This document shows, one piece after another, positions 46,549-56,890 of a stretch of DNA of 64,000 nucleotides. Source of the DNA: Xanthobacteraceae bacterium (GTDB taxonomy: Bacteria; Pseudomonadota; Alphaproteobacteria; Rhizobiales; Xanthobacteraceae); the NCBI GenBank assembly GCA_023954195.1, contig JAMLIK010000002.1:806001-870000 (forward strand), given 5' to 3'. The notes beneath the pieces are model-generated. The model searched no databases. It saw only the letters and a list, made by a program, of their open reading frames with translations, and was not told where the DNA came from. Position 1 is the stretch's first letter. The number at the start of each line of letters is the position of its first letter. Both the position numbers and the translations under genes were made by a program.

Positions 46549-46597
46549 TTGTGCATTGCGTCATTTTTGTTGACATAATTGTGCAATGCGATATTGT
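46549..46597 (+). promoter_or_regulatory. Phasin promoter with repeated TTGTGCAWTGCG sites
   Basis: TTGTGCATTGCG (46549-46560) and TTGTGCAATGCG (46579-46590) are exactly 30 bases apart, three turns of the helix. TTGACA (46570-46575) and TATTGT (46592-46597), 16 bases apart, form the promoter, and the second site fills the spacer. The PHB-sensing repressor PhaR controls phasin genes in related bacteria through TGC/GCA sites, so PhaR is the likely binder. Confidence 0.6.
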
Positions 46598-46677
46598 CAT
46601 TGCCATTGCGGCATCGCGTTGTCCCCGGCCGGCGATGCCATCAGATGATCCCCGCGGCCGGCGCAAGGATATTTCCC

Positions 46678-47019
46678 ATGGTCAAGGTTGAAGAACTGCA
46701 AAACTACGGCAAAGAGCAATACGAGAGCGCTGTGTCGTCGGTTAACGAAGTCCAGCACACCCTTCAGGCGATCGTGGCCGCGTTCGGCGACTACTCGAAG
46801 AAGTCGTTCGAGGAAGGCAGCGCGTTCCTGGAGAAGCTGATGGCCTCGAAGTCGCTCGACAAGGTGATCGAGGTCCAGACCGAATACGCCAAGAGCAGCT
46901 ACGAGACGTTCATGGCTGAATCGCAGAAGATCAGCGCGCTGTACGCCGAGCTTGCCAAGCAGTCGTTCAAGCCGTTCGAAGGCTTCATCGGCAAGTTCGC
47001 GCCGGGTTCGGTTCGCTAA
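46678..47019 (+). CDS. phaP: Phasin (PHB granule-associated protein)
   Basis: The 113-residue protein, behind AAGGAT, is entirely helical: VEELQNYGKEQYESAVSSVNEVQHTLQAIVAAFGDYSKKSFEEGSAFLEKLMASKSLDKVIEVQTEYAKSS, then FMAESQKISALYAELAKQSFKP, the phasin_2 pattern. It coats polyhydroxybutyrate granules. A strong terminator follows, and the promoter has likely PhaR sites, so it is expressed when storage polymer accumulates. Confidence 0.93.
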   Translation: MVKVEELQNYGKEQYESAVSSVNEVQHTLQAIVAAFGDYSKKSFEEGSAFLEKLMASKSLDKVIEVQTEYAKSSYETFMAESQKISALYAELAKQSFKPFEGFIGKFAPGSVR

Positions 47020-47042
47020 GCCGCGCAACGTTCCAGGAAGAC

Positions 47043-47074
47043 AAAAAGCCCGGTCTCGCGACCGGGCTTTTTTT
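47043..47074 (+). terminator. Phasin terminator
   Basis: Stem AAAAAGCCCGGT/ACCGGGCTTTTT with a six-base loop is followed by two further T. It begins 24 bases after the phasin stop, and may also serve the convergent TadG-like gene ending at 47096. Confidence 0.92.
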
Positions 47075-47095
47075 CGTGGCGGTCTGCGAATCCGC

Positions 47096-48598
47096 TTACT
47101 GGGAGATCCGCAGGTTGGCGATCTGGGTCAGGACGGTGTTGAAGGCGCCGGCGATGTCATCCGACGACGTGATCTCCTGGAAGTTGTCGGTGGTGGAGGC
47201 GCAATCTTGCAGCACCGTCGAGGTCGGATCGACCTTGTTGATGTTGACCTGGATGGTGAAGATCTTGATGCCGTCGGCCTTGATCGAGGTGCACAGCTTG
47301 CTTTGCCGCGCGTCGATGCAGGGTTCGTCGTTGCAGGTGGACTGGGTTTGTCCGTTGCCGTAGGACGGCCAGCGGTTCTGCGTGTTCAAGCCGTCCGACA
47401 GGATCACCAGATAATCCTGGTAGATGGCGTTGGCATCCTTGGCGGGCGCCGCGATCGGTCCGTTGGTCGTGCTCAGCGACTGCCAGCCCCAGACCACGCC
47501 GATGGCCTGGTTGGTGCCGCCGGTCGGATCCATGTTGGTGATCGCCGTCTTGAGCTTGGTCCAGTCGGTGGTCATCGGGATGATCGGTTGCAGATAGGTC
47601 TTGCTGCTGGACTTGCAGTAGTTGGTCGAGCCCGAGGTGTATTCCTGAGCGGGGAACAGCGTCGACACGGCGTTGGTGTCGCCGGGCACGGGCGCGACGT
47701 TCTTGATGTCGTTGTCCTGATCGCGGTCCATCACGCAGCCGCTCCAGGTGCTGTGATCGGCAGGGGTCCAGACATAGTTGGCGTTGCGCCACGTCTTGTT
47801 GTTGTTCTCGCACTTTCTCTGACTCGTGTAGCTGGAATCCGAGCACACATAAACCGATGTGCAGGCCGACTTGGTCTTGTAGGACGAGCCGCCGCTGCAA
47901 CTGCCGTTGTTCTCGTCCCAGGTGTCGGAATTGCCGCTCCACTTGATGTAGCTCTTGTCGAACCCGCTGCCGAGATTGACGTTCTTGGCGAACGGGATCA
48001 GCGAGATATAGACATCCCCAGGCGCGTTGGCGAACGAGGCAAGTTTGTCGACCATGTCCTTGGCGGCGGACCGCATCTTGGTCATCTTGCTGTTGTCGGC
48101 CATCGAGCCGGTGTTATCCAGCACCATGGCGACGCGCATCCTCGTGTTGCCCCACTTGGTCTGCGAACGGGCGTCGATAGCGATATTGTAGAAGCCGACC
48201 AGTTGCATGAAGTCGGTCGTCACCAGGCCGTTGGCGGTCACCTGCACCGACGCGCCCTGGCCGGTGTTCTGCGTAAAGGTCGCCTCGACCTTGACATTGC
48301 CGGCGCCGCCCTTGGCGTAGAGGGCGTTGAAGTATTTTTGCGCCGCGGCGGTGGCCTGATCCGCCGTCATCTTCGGGTTGGCCTGGGCGTCCTTGGACAC
48401 CATCAGCGCGGCGGTGTCGAGGGCGGCCTGCATGGCGGTGCGGGCGGCGACGGCGCGGCTGTAGTCGATCGCCGCGCCGACGATGCCCATCATGGGGACC
48501 AGCGCGAGGGCGAAAATGGCGGCGACGTTGCCGCGATCGCTGCGGATCAGACCGGCGGCGGCGCGCCGTCCTGCATTCAACATGGATTTACCGAACAT
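47096..48598 (-). CDS. TadG-like protein with VWA domain and Cys-rich insert
   Basis: From ATG 48598 there are 500 residues; a GTG at 48607 would add three. The start has RSDRGNVAAIFALALVPMMGIVGAAIDYSRAV, the TadE/TadG pseudopilin-like segment. The VWA domain begins MRVAMVLDNTGSM (MIDAS). Residues about 233-290 hold an unusual Cys-rich insert with six Cys. The carboxy end has YLVILSDGLNTQNRW and TIQVNI. It is exported to the envelope. Other tad pilus genes are absent here. Confidence 0.87.
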   Translation of the reverse strand: MFGKSMLNAGRRAAAGLIRSDRGNVAAIFALALVPMMGIVGAAIDYSRAVAARTAMQAALDTAALMVSKDAQANPKMTADQATAAAQKYFNALYAKGGAGNVKVEATFTQNTGQGASVQVTANGLVTTDFMQLVGFYNIAIDARSQTKWGNTRMRVAMVLDNTGSMADNSKMTKMRSAAKDMVDKLASFANAPGDVYISLIPFAKNVNLGSGFDKSYIKWSGNSDTWDENNGSCSGGSSYKTKSACTSVYVCSDSSYTSQRKCENNNKTWRNANYVWTPADHSTWSGCVMDRDQDNDIKNVAPVPGDTNAVSTLFPAQEYTSGSTNYCKSSSKTYLQPIIPMTTDWTKLKTAITNMDPTGGTNQAIGVVWGWQSLSTTNGPIAAPAKDANAIYQDYLVILSDGLNTQNRWPSYGNGQTQSTCNDEPCIDARQSKLCTSIKADGIKIFTIQVNINKVDPTSTVLQDCASTTDNFQEITSSDDIAGAFNTVLTQIANLRISQ

Positions 48599-48876
48599 GG
48601 TGGTCACCGGGGTTGGGTTATCGCGCCATTTCCGCGCGGGCGGCTAAACAGGGGGTAAAACCGTGCTGAGAAATCCGGTAAATAGCCGGATAAATGCGCG
48701 CGATGCCGGATCGGCTGATTTCAGCGTCAATGACCGGTGAATCCCATGGCTCGGAATTCGGACGAATCGGGCAAATTCGATTAACCTTGCCGCGGGCGCC
48801 TGCCGGGATGGCTGGTTGAACGCTGTTCTGGAAAGACGATTCTGGAAGGGCTCTTGGGCGACGCGGTCTCGGGCGA
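48599..48876. other. Intergenic stretch before the Clp promoter
   Basis: The gap between the leftward TadG-like gene and clpS holds no supported gene. GGTAAATAGCCGGATAAATG at 48679 and following may be a promoter part for the leftward gene, but no clear pair of boxes was found. Confidence 0.4.
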
Positions 48877-48908
48877 CTTGCGGCGGTTTCGGCGCGGACC
48901 CATATTGG
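48877..48908 (+). promoter_or_regulatory. RpoH (sigma-32)-type promoter candidate for clpS-clpA
   Basis: CTTG (48877-48880), 18 bases, then CCCATATTGG (48899-48908) matches the alphaproteobacterial heat-shock promoter CTTG-N17/18-CYTATNT with one change. It lies about 230 bases before the preferred clpS start. ClpS and ClpA are known RpoH targets in many bacteria. Confidence 0.45.
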
Positions 48909-49140
48909 CAGGGCTGCGGGCTTCCGCCGACCGCCGCCGGTTCGTTCCGCTCCGGCAGGGCCGGGACAGCGGAACGGGGCAGGACCGTTTTTGTTCTATC
49001 CGGGGCGGGGTCGGGCTTCTCGAACTCGCGGGAATTTGGACGCAACGATCGGAATCGTTTCCATCTGGATCATGTCGAATTTGTTTTCACACGTTGAACT
49101 CGTGGCGGCGCCCTCCGGGGCCGATGCGGTTTTGCCGCGC

Positions 49141-49467
49141 ATGGCCGGCGACGACCAGGGCCGGGCCGGCGGCCCGGCCACCTCGATCATCACCAAGGTC
49201 AAGCCCAGGGTCAAACGGCCGAACCTCTACCGCGTCCTGATCTTGAACGACGACTACACGCCGATGGAGTTCGTCGTCCACGTTCTTGAACGCTTCTTCC
49301 AGAAGGACGCCGAGGCCGCCACCAAGATCATGCTGCACGTTCACCATCACGGCATCGGCGAATGCGGCGTCTTCGCCTATGAGATCGCCGAGACCAAGGT
49401 GACCCAGGTGATGGATTTCGCGCGCAAGCATCAGCATCCGTTGCAGTGCGTGATGGAGAAGAAATAA
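49141..49467 (+). CDS. clpS: ATP-dependent Clp protease adaptor ClpS
   Basis: From ATG 49141 the protein has 108 residues; ATG 49072 would give 131. [29 protein letters not shown] contains the N-degron pocket residues (NDD, TPMEF), and [24 protein letters not shown] completes the family. It delivers N-end-rule substrates to ClpAP. The clpA gene follows after 243 bases. Confidence 0.95.
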   Translation: MAGDDQGRAGGPATSIITKVKPRVKRPNLYRVLILNDDYTPMEFVVHVLERFFQKDAEAATKIMLHVHHHGIGECGVFAYEIAETKVTQVMDFARKHQHPLQCVMEKK

Positions 49468-49710
49468 TCGCGGCCGACGCGATTGTTCGCTCCTCGGGGT
49501 TCGGCCGCCCGCGCGTGACGCGGTCCGCGTTCATGGATTTGCGGCAATGCGCTTGGCGAGGTCGCCGCGGCGAATCGCCTGGGCGGCGCTCGGCGCGCGT
49601 CCGGGAACCGGCCTTCCGCTCGGGCTCGGCGGGCTTATATATTCCAAAATGTTGTTGTTGCCTGATCGGGCATCCACGATCATGATGGCCGGGGGTTACA
49701 GAGGACGCGA

Positions 49711-52107
49711 ATGCCAACTTTTTCCCAGAGCCTTGAACAGTCGCTGCATCGGGCGCTTGCGATCGCCAACGAGCGGCATCATCAATACGCCACGCTCGAA
49801 CACCTTCTGCTGTCGCTGGTGGACGACTCCGACGCCGCCGCCGTGATGCGCGCGTGCAGCGTCGATCTCGACAAGCTGCGCGCCAGCCTGGTCAACTATC
49901 TCGAAACCGAATTCGAGAATTTGGTGACCGACGGTTCCGACGACGCCAAGCCGACGGCCGGCTTCCAGCGGGTGATCCAGCGCGCGGTGATTCACGTTCA
50001 ATCCTCCGGGCGCGAGGAAGTCACCGGCGCCAACGTGCTGATCGCGATCTTCGCCGAGCGCGAGAGCCACGCCGCCTATTTCCTGCAAGAGCAGGACATG
50101 ACGCGCTATGACGCGGTGAACTACATCAGCCATGGCATCGCCAAGCGGCCCGGCGTGTCCGAGGCGCGCCCGGTGCGCGGCGTCGACGAGGAGGCCGAGT
50201 CGAAGAACAGTGACGATCCCAAGAAGAAGGGCGAGGCGCTGGAGACCTATTGCATCAACCTCAACAAGAAGGCGCGCGACGGCAAGATCGATCCGGTGAT
50301 CGGCCGCAACGCCGAGATCAACCGCGCCATTCAGGTGCTGTGCCGCCGCCAGAAGAACAACCCGCTGTTCGTCGGCGAAGCCGGCGTCGGCAAGACCGCG
50401 ATCGCCGAAGGGCTGGCCAAGCGCATCGTCGATAGCGAGGTGCCGGAGGTGCTGTCCGCCGCCACCGTGTTCTCGCTCGACATGGGAACGCTGCTCGCCG
50501 GCACGCGCTATCGCGGCGATTTCGAGGAGCGGCTGAAGCAGGTGCTCAAGGAACTGGAGGCGCATCCCAACGCCATCCTGTTCATCGACGAGATCCACAC
50601 CGTGATCGGCGCCGGCGCGACCTCCGGCGGCGCCATGGATGCGTCGAACCTGCTGAAGCCCGCGCTGGCCTCGGGCACCATCCGCTGCATGGGCTCCACC
50701 ACCTACAAGGAGTACCGCCAGCACTTCGAGAAGGACCGCGCGCTGGTGCGCCGGTTCCAGAAGATCGACGTCAACGAGCCGACGGTGGAAGACGCCATCG
50801 CCATTCTCAAGGGGCTGAAGCCGTATTTCGAGGACTATCACAAGCTGAAATACACCAACGACGCCATCGAGGCGGCGGTGCAACTGTCGTCACGCTACAT
50901 TCACGACCGCAAGCTGCCGGACAAGGCGATCGACGTGATCGACGAATCCGGCGCGGCGCAGATGCTGGTGGCCGAGGGCAAGCGCAAGAAGACCATCGGC
51001 ATCAAGGAGATCGAGACCACCATCGCCACCATGGCGCGGATTCCGCCCAAGAGCGTGTCGAAGGACGACGCCGAGGTGCTGAAAGCTCTCGAACAGACCC
51101 TGAAGCGCGTGGTGTTCGGCCAGGACAAGGCGATCGAAGCCTTGTCGGCATCGATCAAGCTGGCGCGCGCGGGCCTGCGCGAACCGGAGAAGCCGATCGG
51201 CTCCTACCTGTTCTCCGGCCCGACCGGCGTCGGCAAGACCGAGGTCGCCAAGCAGCTCGCGGCGACGCTGGGCGTCGAACTGTTGCGCTTCGACATGTCG
51301 GAATACATGGAGCGCCACACCGTGTCGCGGCTGATCGGCGCGCCTCCGGGCTATGTCGGCTTCGATCAGGGCGGCCTGCTGACCGACGGCGTCGACCAGC
51401 ATCCGCATTGCGTGGTGCTGCTCGACGAAATCGAGAAGGCGCATCCCGATCTCTACAACGTGCTGTTGCAGATCATGGATCACGGCAAGCTGACCGACCA
51501 TAACGGCAAGCAGGTCAACTTCCGCAACGTCATCCTGATTATGACCACCAACGCCGGCGCCGCCGATCTGGCGCGGCAGGCGTTCGGCTTCACCCGCAAC
51601 AAGCGTGAGGGCGACGATCAGGAGGCGATCAACCGGCAGTTCGCGCCCGAGTTCCGCAACCGGCTCGACGCCATCATCTCGTTCGCCCACCTCAACGCCG
51701 AGGTGATCGGCATGGTGGTGGAGAAGTTCGTGCTGCAACTCGAAGCGCAACTCGCCGACCGCGACGTCACCATCGAACTGTCGGAGCCGGCCAAGGCGTG
51801 GCTGATCGAGCACGGCTACGACGAGCAGATGGGCGCGCGCCCGATGGGCCGCATGATCCAGGAGCACATCAAGAAGCCCTTGGCCGATCAGGTGCTGTTC
51901 GGCGCACTCAAGGGCGGCGGTCACGTTCGCGTCGTGCTGGAAAAGGACGAGGCGGGGGCCGACAAGATCGGCTTCGAGTATCTCGACGGCCCGGTGACGC
52001 CGAAGCCGGAGAAACTGCCCGGCGCGCGCAAGAAAGCGCCGCCGCGCAAGCCGCGTCCCGGCGGCCCCAAGGGCTCGCCGTCGAAGGGGCCGCTGGTCAA
52101 GGTCTGA
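49711..52107 (+). CDS. clpA: ATP-dependent Clp protease ATP-binding subunit ClpA
   Basis: The 798-residue protein has a Clp N domain ([33 protein letters not shown]), a first AAA module with [15 protein letters not shown] and [18 protein letters not shown], a second with [15 protein letters not shown] and [13 protein letters not shown], and an end domain with [15 protein letters not shown]. It lacks the ClpB middle coiled coil. It unfolds proteins for ClpP. The last about 30 residues form a Lys/Pro-rich tail. Confidence 0.97.
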   Translation: MPTFSQSLEQSLHRALAIANERHHQYATLEHLLLSLVDDSDAAAVMRACSVDLDKLRASLVNYLETEFENLVTDGSDDAKPTAGFQRVIQRAVIHVQSSGREEVTGANVLIAIFAERESHAAYFLQEQDMTRYDAVNYISHGIAKRPGVSEARPVRGVDEEAESKNSDDPKKKGEALETYCINLNKKARDGKIDPVIGRNAEINRAIQVLCRRQKNNPLFVGEAGVGKTAIAEGLAKRIVDSEVPEVLSAATVFSLDMGTLLAGTRYRGDFEERLKQVLKELEAHPNAILFIDEIHTVIGAGATSGGAMDASNLLKPALASGTIRCMGSTTYKEYRQHFEKDRALVRRFQKIDVNEPTVEDAIAILKGLKPYFEDYHKLKYTNDAIEAAVQLSSRYIHDRKLPDKAIDVIDESGAAQMLVAEGKRKKTIGIKEIETTIATMARIPPKSVSKDDAEVLKALEQTLKRVVFGQDKAIEALSASIKLARAGLREPEKPIGSYLFSGPTGVGKTEVAKQLAATLGVELLRFDMSEYMERHTVSRLIGAPPGYVGFDQGGLLTDGVDQHPHCVVLLDEIEKAHPDLYNVLLQIMDHGKLTDHNGKQVNFRNVILIMTTNAGAADLARQAFGFTRNKREGDDQEAINRQFAPEFRNRLDAIISFAHLNAEVIGMVVEKFVLQLEAQLADRDVTIELSEPAKAWLIEHGYDEQMGARPMGRMIQEHIKKPLADQVLFGALKGGGHVRVVLEKDEAGADKIGFEYLDGPVTPKPEKLPGARKKAPPRKPRPGGPKGSPSKGPLVKV

Positions 52108-52126
52108 GCGAGGCTGACGCAACACG

Positions 52127-52158
52127 AAAGGGCGGCGGAGATTTCCGCCGCCCTTTTT
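52127..52158 (+). terminator. clpA terminator
   Basis: A perfect 13-bp stem AAAGGGCGGCGGA/TCCGCCGCCCTTT with a four-base loop is followed by TT and then GTTTTG. It lies 20 bases after the clpA stop. Confidence 0.92.
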
Positions 52159-52269
52159 GTTTTGCGGCGACGGCGGCCCATGGTTTGGCCCGCTTGAGTT
52201 GAAGCGTGCCAGTGATTGTGAGCGACCAGCCGGACGTCCATTTTGCTTGCGGATTGACAGCTCGATCAG

Positions 52270-52497
52270 CGTCGTCCTCGCGCAGGCGAGGACCCATACG
52301 CCGCAGCGGTTCGGCTTCATCGACGATAGAGCGTTTTCGAGCGAAGTGGCATCCGGTTCGCGTGAAGAAAACGCGTCAAAACAAGAATCCAGAGCCCCGC
52401 TCCGATTCTATCGGAGCGGGAAAGGCCCTAGGCAAGGTTATCTGAAACAACCAATGCCAGGGGTTATGGGTCCTCGCCTGCGCGAGGACGACGCCGG
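52270..52497. repeat. CGTCGTCC-type repeat interrupted by a GCGTTTTC-type element
   Basis: The outer element begins CGTCGTCCTCGCGCAGGCGA and CCGCAGCGGTTCGGCTTCAT, and ends CAACCAATGCCAGGGGTTAT followed by the GTCCTCGCC hairpin. Between them (about 52322-52432) lies the GCGTTTTC element including AGAGCCCCGCTCCGATTC and TCGGAGCGGG. The same outer element without this insert occurs, reversed, at 55973-56097. Confidence 0.78.
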
Positions 52498-52535
52498 GGA
52501 TGTTTGAGTTGGGTGCGATATGACTGGTGCTCCAA

Positions 52536-53468
52536 TCAACTCGTCCCCTCGCGCACTTTTCGCGCGGCGTCCTTCTGCACGTCGAAATTGCGGCGGCGTC
52601 GCGCAAGTTCCTCGGCGCTCATCGTCTCGACGTTGTTGTAGTCGCGCTTCCACGACGGATCGTCGCGCCAGCGCAACGGCGATTGCATCGTGGTCTGCGG
52701 ACCGGCGGCGGATTCCAGCAGCCGCAGCGCCAGTTCCAGCGTGACCGCCTGGGATTCCGTGTCGTGCGGCTTTCCGGCGGAATTGCCGAGCGGAAAGTCG
52801 CTGAACAGAAAGCGCGGCACGGCGGCGTGCTCGACGATATCCTTGGCGCAGCCCATCACCACGGTCGCGATGCCGTTCGCCTCAAGATGCCGCGCCACTA
52901 GGCTGACGGTCTGGTGGCACACCGGACAGTTCGGCACCAGCACCACGGCGTCGATGGCGTCGGCCTTGCAGCGCGCCAAAATCTCCGGCGCGTCGGTCGC
53001 GATGGTGACGCGGTGGCTGCGGTTGGTGGGCGCGCCGAAGAAGCGCGGCGCCACTTCGCCGATGCGCCCCGCCGCCGAAGCCTTGATGAGTTGGGGGAGC
53101 GGGAACCAGGTTCCTGAGTCCTCCGCCGAGGTATGGACGCGATCATAGGCGATATGCGAGATGCGCAGGTCGTGCGGTTTTGAGGTGTCGCCGTCATAGA
53201 CCTGATAAAACTTGGCGCCGCCGTTATAGGTCGCGCCGGGGCCTTGATCGCCACGGGCGGGATCGAATGGCGCGGCGGTGGTGACGATGGCGACGCGCGA
53301 TTTCGCCAGCGGCTTTTTCAGCGGCTGGAACGGCGCGCCGGTATAATGCGCCCAGCGATACGGTGTGTCGTAGCCGATCGCGGCGTAATAGGCGCGGGTG
53401 CGCGCCATGTAGGGAATGGGCTGATCGTCGTCCGGCGCGAAGCCGCTGATGTCGTCGCTTTCGCTCAT
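52536..53468 (-). CDS. GrdB-like reductase (glycine/sarcosine/betaine reductase B family), Cys form
   Basis: The 310-residue protein has the family pattern [72 protein letters not shown] and [33 protein letters not shown]. The active position has C-P-V-C where GrdB carries selenocysteine. Members in aerobic proteobacteria are annotated only as reductases. The role and partner are unknown. Confidence 0.82.
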   Translation of the reverse strand: MSESDDISGFAPDDDQPIPYMARTRAYYAAIGYDTPYRWAHYTGAPFQPLKKPLAKSRVAIVTTAAPFDPARGDQGPGATYNGGAKFYQVYDGDTSKPHDLRISHIAYDRVHTSAEDSGTWFPLPQLIKASAAGRIGEVAPRFFGAPTNRSHRVTIATDAPEILARCKADAIDAVVLVPNCPVCHQTVSLVARHLEANGIATVVMGCAKDIVEHAAVPRFLFSDFPLGNSAGKPHDTESQAVTLELALRLLESAAGPQTTMQSPLRWRDDPSWKRDYNNVETMSAEELARRRRNFDVQKDAARKVREGTS

Positions 53469-53613
53469 GCCACCCTCCGTTCCGGCGTGGTTCGGAAGTA
53501 GCTATCGTCCGTGGTTTGGCTGTCAAGCGCGCGGTCGCGCCGGCACGCCCTTGCCCCCGAAGTTGCGGCGGCCTATTCCGTCTCAACTGCCGCTGACAAC
53601 CGGAGGGTGCGCC

Positions 53614-54108
53614 ATGGTGCGGGAAAGCGAAATCCGGGCGGGCGAGGTCGCGATTGACGCGCCGCCGCCGAGCGACGCCGGTCTGGTCTTCATCGGCCGC
53701 ATCCACACGCCATGGACCTCGCGCCTGATGACGCCGCGCCAGGGCCGTCTCGACGGCCCGGTCTGCCGTATCGAGATCTTCGAGCCGTGGGCGCCGGCGC
53801 TGCGCGGCATCGAGCGGTACCAGCGCGTTGAGGTGCTGTACTGGCTGCATCTGTCGCGGCGCGACCTGATCTTGCAGAGCCCGAGGAACGACGGCGCGGT
53901 GCGCGGCACCTTCTCGTTACGCACGCCGGTGCGGCCCAATCCGGTCGGCACCTCGCTGGTCAAGCTGGTCGGCGTCGAGGGCGCCAATGTGATGGTGCAG
54001 GGGCTCGATTGCCTCGACGGCACGCCGCTGATCGATCTCAAGCCGGATCGCTGCGAGTTCACCCCGCTGGCGCCGCCGCAGCCGGGCGATTTCGAGGTGA
54101 AGGACTGA
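53614..54108 (+). CDS. tRNA (t6A37) methyltransferase TrmO family protein
   Basis: ATG 53614 follows GGAGG and gives 164 residues. [64 protein letters not shown] and [15 protein letters not shown] match the TrmO/YaeB (UPF0066) fold. It methylates t6A37 of certain tRNAs using S-adenosylmethionine. Confidence 0.9.
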   Translation: MVRESEIRAGEVAIDAPPPSDAGLVFIGRIHTPWTSRLMTPRQGRLDGPVCRIEIFEPWAPALRGIERYQRVEVLYWLHLSRRDLILQSPRNDGAVRGTFSLRTPVRPNPVGTSLVKLVGVEGANVMVQGLDCLDGTPLIDLKPDRCEFTPLAPPQPGDFEVKD

Positions 54109-54117
54109 GGACTTTCC

Positions 54118-54214
54118 GCTTTTGACGGAACGATCCGTCGTCATGCGCGGACCTGATCCGCGCATCCATCCTTTTAAAAAATGATGGATTGCCGGGTCGA
54201 GCCCGGCAATGACG
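54118..54214. repeat. REP-like palindrome, second CGTCATG copy
   Basis: It matches 28772-28857 along its length, starting with CTTTTGACGGAACGATCC. In the left hairpin the paired bases have changed together: GCGCGG/CCGCGC here against CCCGG/CCGGG at 28.8 kb. The right hairpin is nearly unchanged. Confidence 0.78.
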
Positions 54215-54222
54215 TCTGTGCT

Positions 54223-54651
54223 TCACCCGTCCTTCAGCGCGGCGGCGAGCAGCGTCGCCTGTTCCTTGAGCGCCGCCATGTCGGCTTTCACGGTGGCCGG
54301 CGGCAGCAGCGCCACGCCGGCGAAGCGCGGGATCACGTGCATATGCAGGTGATAGACCTCCTGGCCCGAGGCCGGCTCGCTGAATTGCACGATCATGATG
54401 CCGTCGGCCTTGAACAGCGGCATTGCCACGCGGGCGATCAGGCGGGTGGCGCGGGCGACATGGACGAAATCCGCCTCGGTAATATCGAGCAGATTGCGGG
54501 CCGGGGCCTTGGGGATCACCAGCGTGTGTCCCGGCGCGCGCGGCATGATGTCGAGAAACGCCAGCACGTGGTCGTTCTCATAAACCTTGAAGCAGGGAAT
54601 TTCGCCGCGCAGGATTTTTGCGAAGATGTTGTTGGTGTCGTAAGCGGTCAT
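54223..54651 (-). CDS. HIT family nucleotide-binding protein
   Basis: The 142-residue protein has NIFAKILRGEIPCFKVYENDHVLAFLDIMPRAPGHTLVIPK and the histidine triad HLHMHVIP with Gly-rich approach. It is Hint-like and hydrolyses nucleotide conjugates. Confidence 0.93.
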   Translation of the reverse strand: MTAYDTNNIFAKILRGEIPCFKVYENDHVLAFLDIMPRAPGHTLVIPKAPARNLLDITEADFVHVARATRLIARVAMPLFKADGIMIVQFSEPASGQEVYHLHMHVIPRFAGVALLPPATVKADMAALKEQATLLAAALKDG

Positions 54652-54726
54652 GGTCGCGCCCGATGGAGGGATCTGAAATCGCGCGCCACTTTCGACGTCC
54701 GGCGCGGCGCGGTCAAGCCGTTCGAA

Positions 54727-55923
<1,197 letters not shown>

Positions 55924-55972
55924 CCTGAGGCTAGCTCAAAATGTGGTTTACGAAACGTCTCTCCACCCGCGG

Positions 55973-56097
55973 CGTCGTCCCCGCGCGGGCGAGGACCAGA
56001 ACCCCTGGCATTGGTTGTTATATAGTGACCCTGCCTTGAGTGATGAAGCCGAACCGCTGCGGCGCCTGGATCCCCCGCCCGCGCGGGGATGACGCCG
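55973..56097. repeat. CGTCGTCC-type repeat, uninterrupted copy
   Basis: Read on the minus strand it matches the two outer parts of 52270-52497 in order, joined without the 111-base insert: GCCGCAGCGGTTCGGCTTCA is followed directly by ACTCAAGGCAGGG and then AACAACCAATGCCAGGGG. Each end has a GTCCCCGC hairpin. Confidence 0.78.
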
Positions 56098-56127
56098 ACC
56101 GCGTTGCCAGCGCGCGCAAAACCTCAC

Positions 56128-56877
56128 CTATGCCCGGAACCCCTCGAACACGATCTGGTCGGCGTAACGCGCGGCGTGGGCGCGTTGCGCGGCGGTGCGG
56201 ATGGTCCAGGCCAGCAGCGGGCAGCCGAACAGGTTGCGTGCGATCCACGGCGCGGGGGCAGGCAGTTGCGCGCCCTGGTAGTTGATGAAATGCGGGCGGG
56301 TACGGAATGCGTGGCGCAGATGCAGCATGTCGTCGCGCTGCCGTTGCGTCAGCCAGCTCCAGTAACTGTCGTCATAATTGCGCTGGGCGATGATGCCGCG
56401 CGGCCGCGCCGGAATTTTTTCGCGCAACGCCAGCACCTGATCCGGATCGAACGACATCACCGCCGCCGGGCCGCTGTAACCGGCGAGTACCTCGGCGAGC
56501 CGCGCGACCAGCTTGCGGTCGCCGTCGAAATGGCTTTTCACCTCGATGTACAGCGGCACGCGGCCGCCGACCAGCGTCAGCACGTCACCGAGCGAGATCA
56601 TGCGCTCGATCGTATCCTTGAACGTCACCTGCCGCAGTTGCGCGACGGTCATCTCGCGCAGCGGCGTTGCCTCGCCCTCGGTGAGCCGACCGAGCCGGTC
56701 GTCGTGATGAACCATGGCCTCGCCGTCGGCGGTGAGCTGGAGATCCAACTCGATGCCGTAATTGCCGGCGATGGCGGCGGCGAACGCGCCCGGCATGTTT
56801 TCGACAATGCCGCGCGCGCGGTCGTGCAGGCCGCGATGAGCGACCGGGCGCGCGGCGAGCCAGTCGGGTCCGCGCAT
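56128..56877 (-). CDS. Glycerophosphodiester phosphodiesterase family protein
   Basis: ATG 56877 gives 249 residues. PVAHRGLHDRARGIVENMPGAF has the first catalytic His and Arg, GIELDLQLTADGEAMVHHDDRLGRLT the metal-binding Glu/Asp and second His, VPLYIEVKSH the third acidic residue. It has no signal peptide, so is probably cytoplasmic. It starts 13 bases after the RidA gene. Confidence 0.92.
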   Translation of the reverse strand: MRGPDWLAARPVAHRGLHDRARGIVENMPGAFAAAIAGNYGIELDLQLTADGEAMVHHDDRLGRLTEGEATPLREMTVAQLRQVTFKDTIERMISLGDVLTLVGGRVPLYIEVKSHFDGDRKLVARLAEVLAGYSGPAAVMSFDPDQVLALREKIPARPRGIIAQRNYDDSYWSWLTQRQRDDMLHLRHAFRTRPHFINYQGAQLPAPAPWIARNLFGCPLLAWTIRTAAQRAHAARYADQIVFEGFRA

Positions 56878-56890
56878 CGCGCTCAAGCCG

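Noticed and set aside
48991-49140. Longer ClpS from an upstream start at 48991
   Set aside because: The added residues do not resemble ClpS amino ends; starts at 49141 or 49072 give normal lengths.
52270-52497. Functional small coding genes in the repeat area after clpA
   Set aside because: All frames cover repeats that recur elsewhere in the window in either orientation and differ by insertions.
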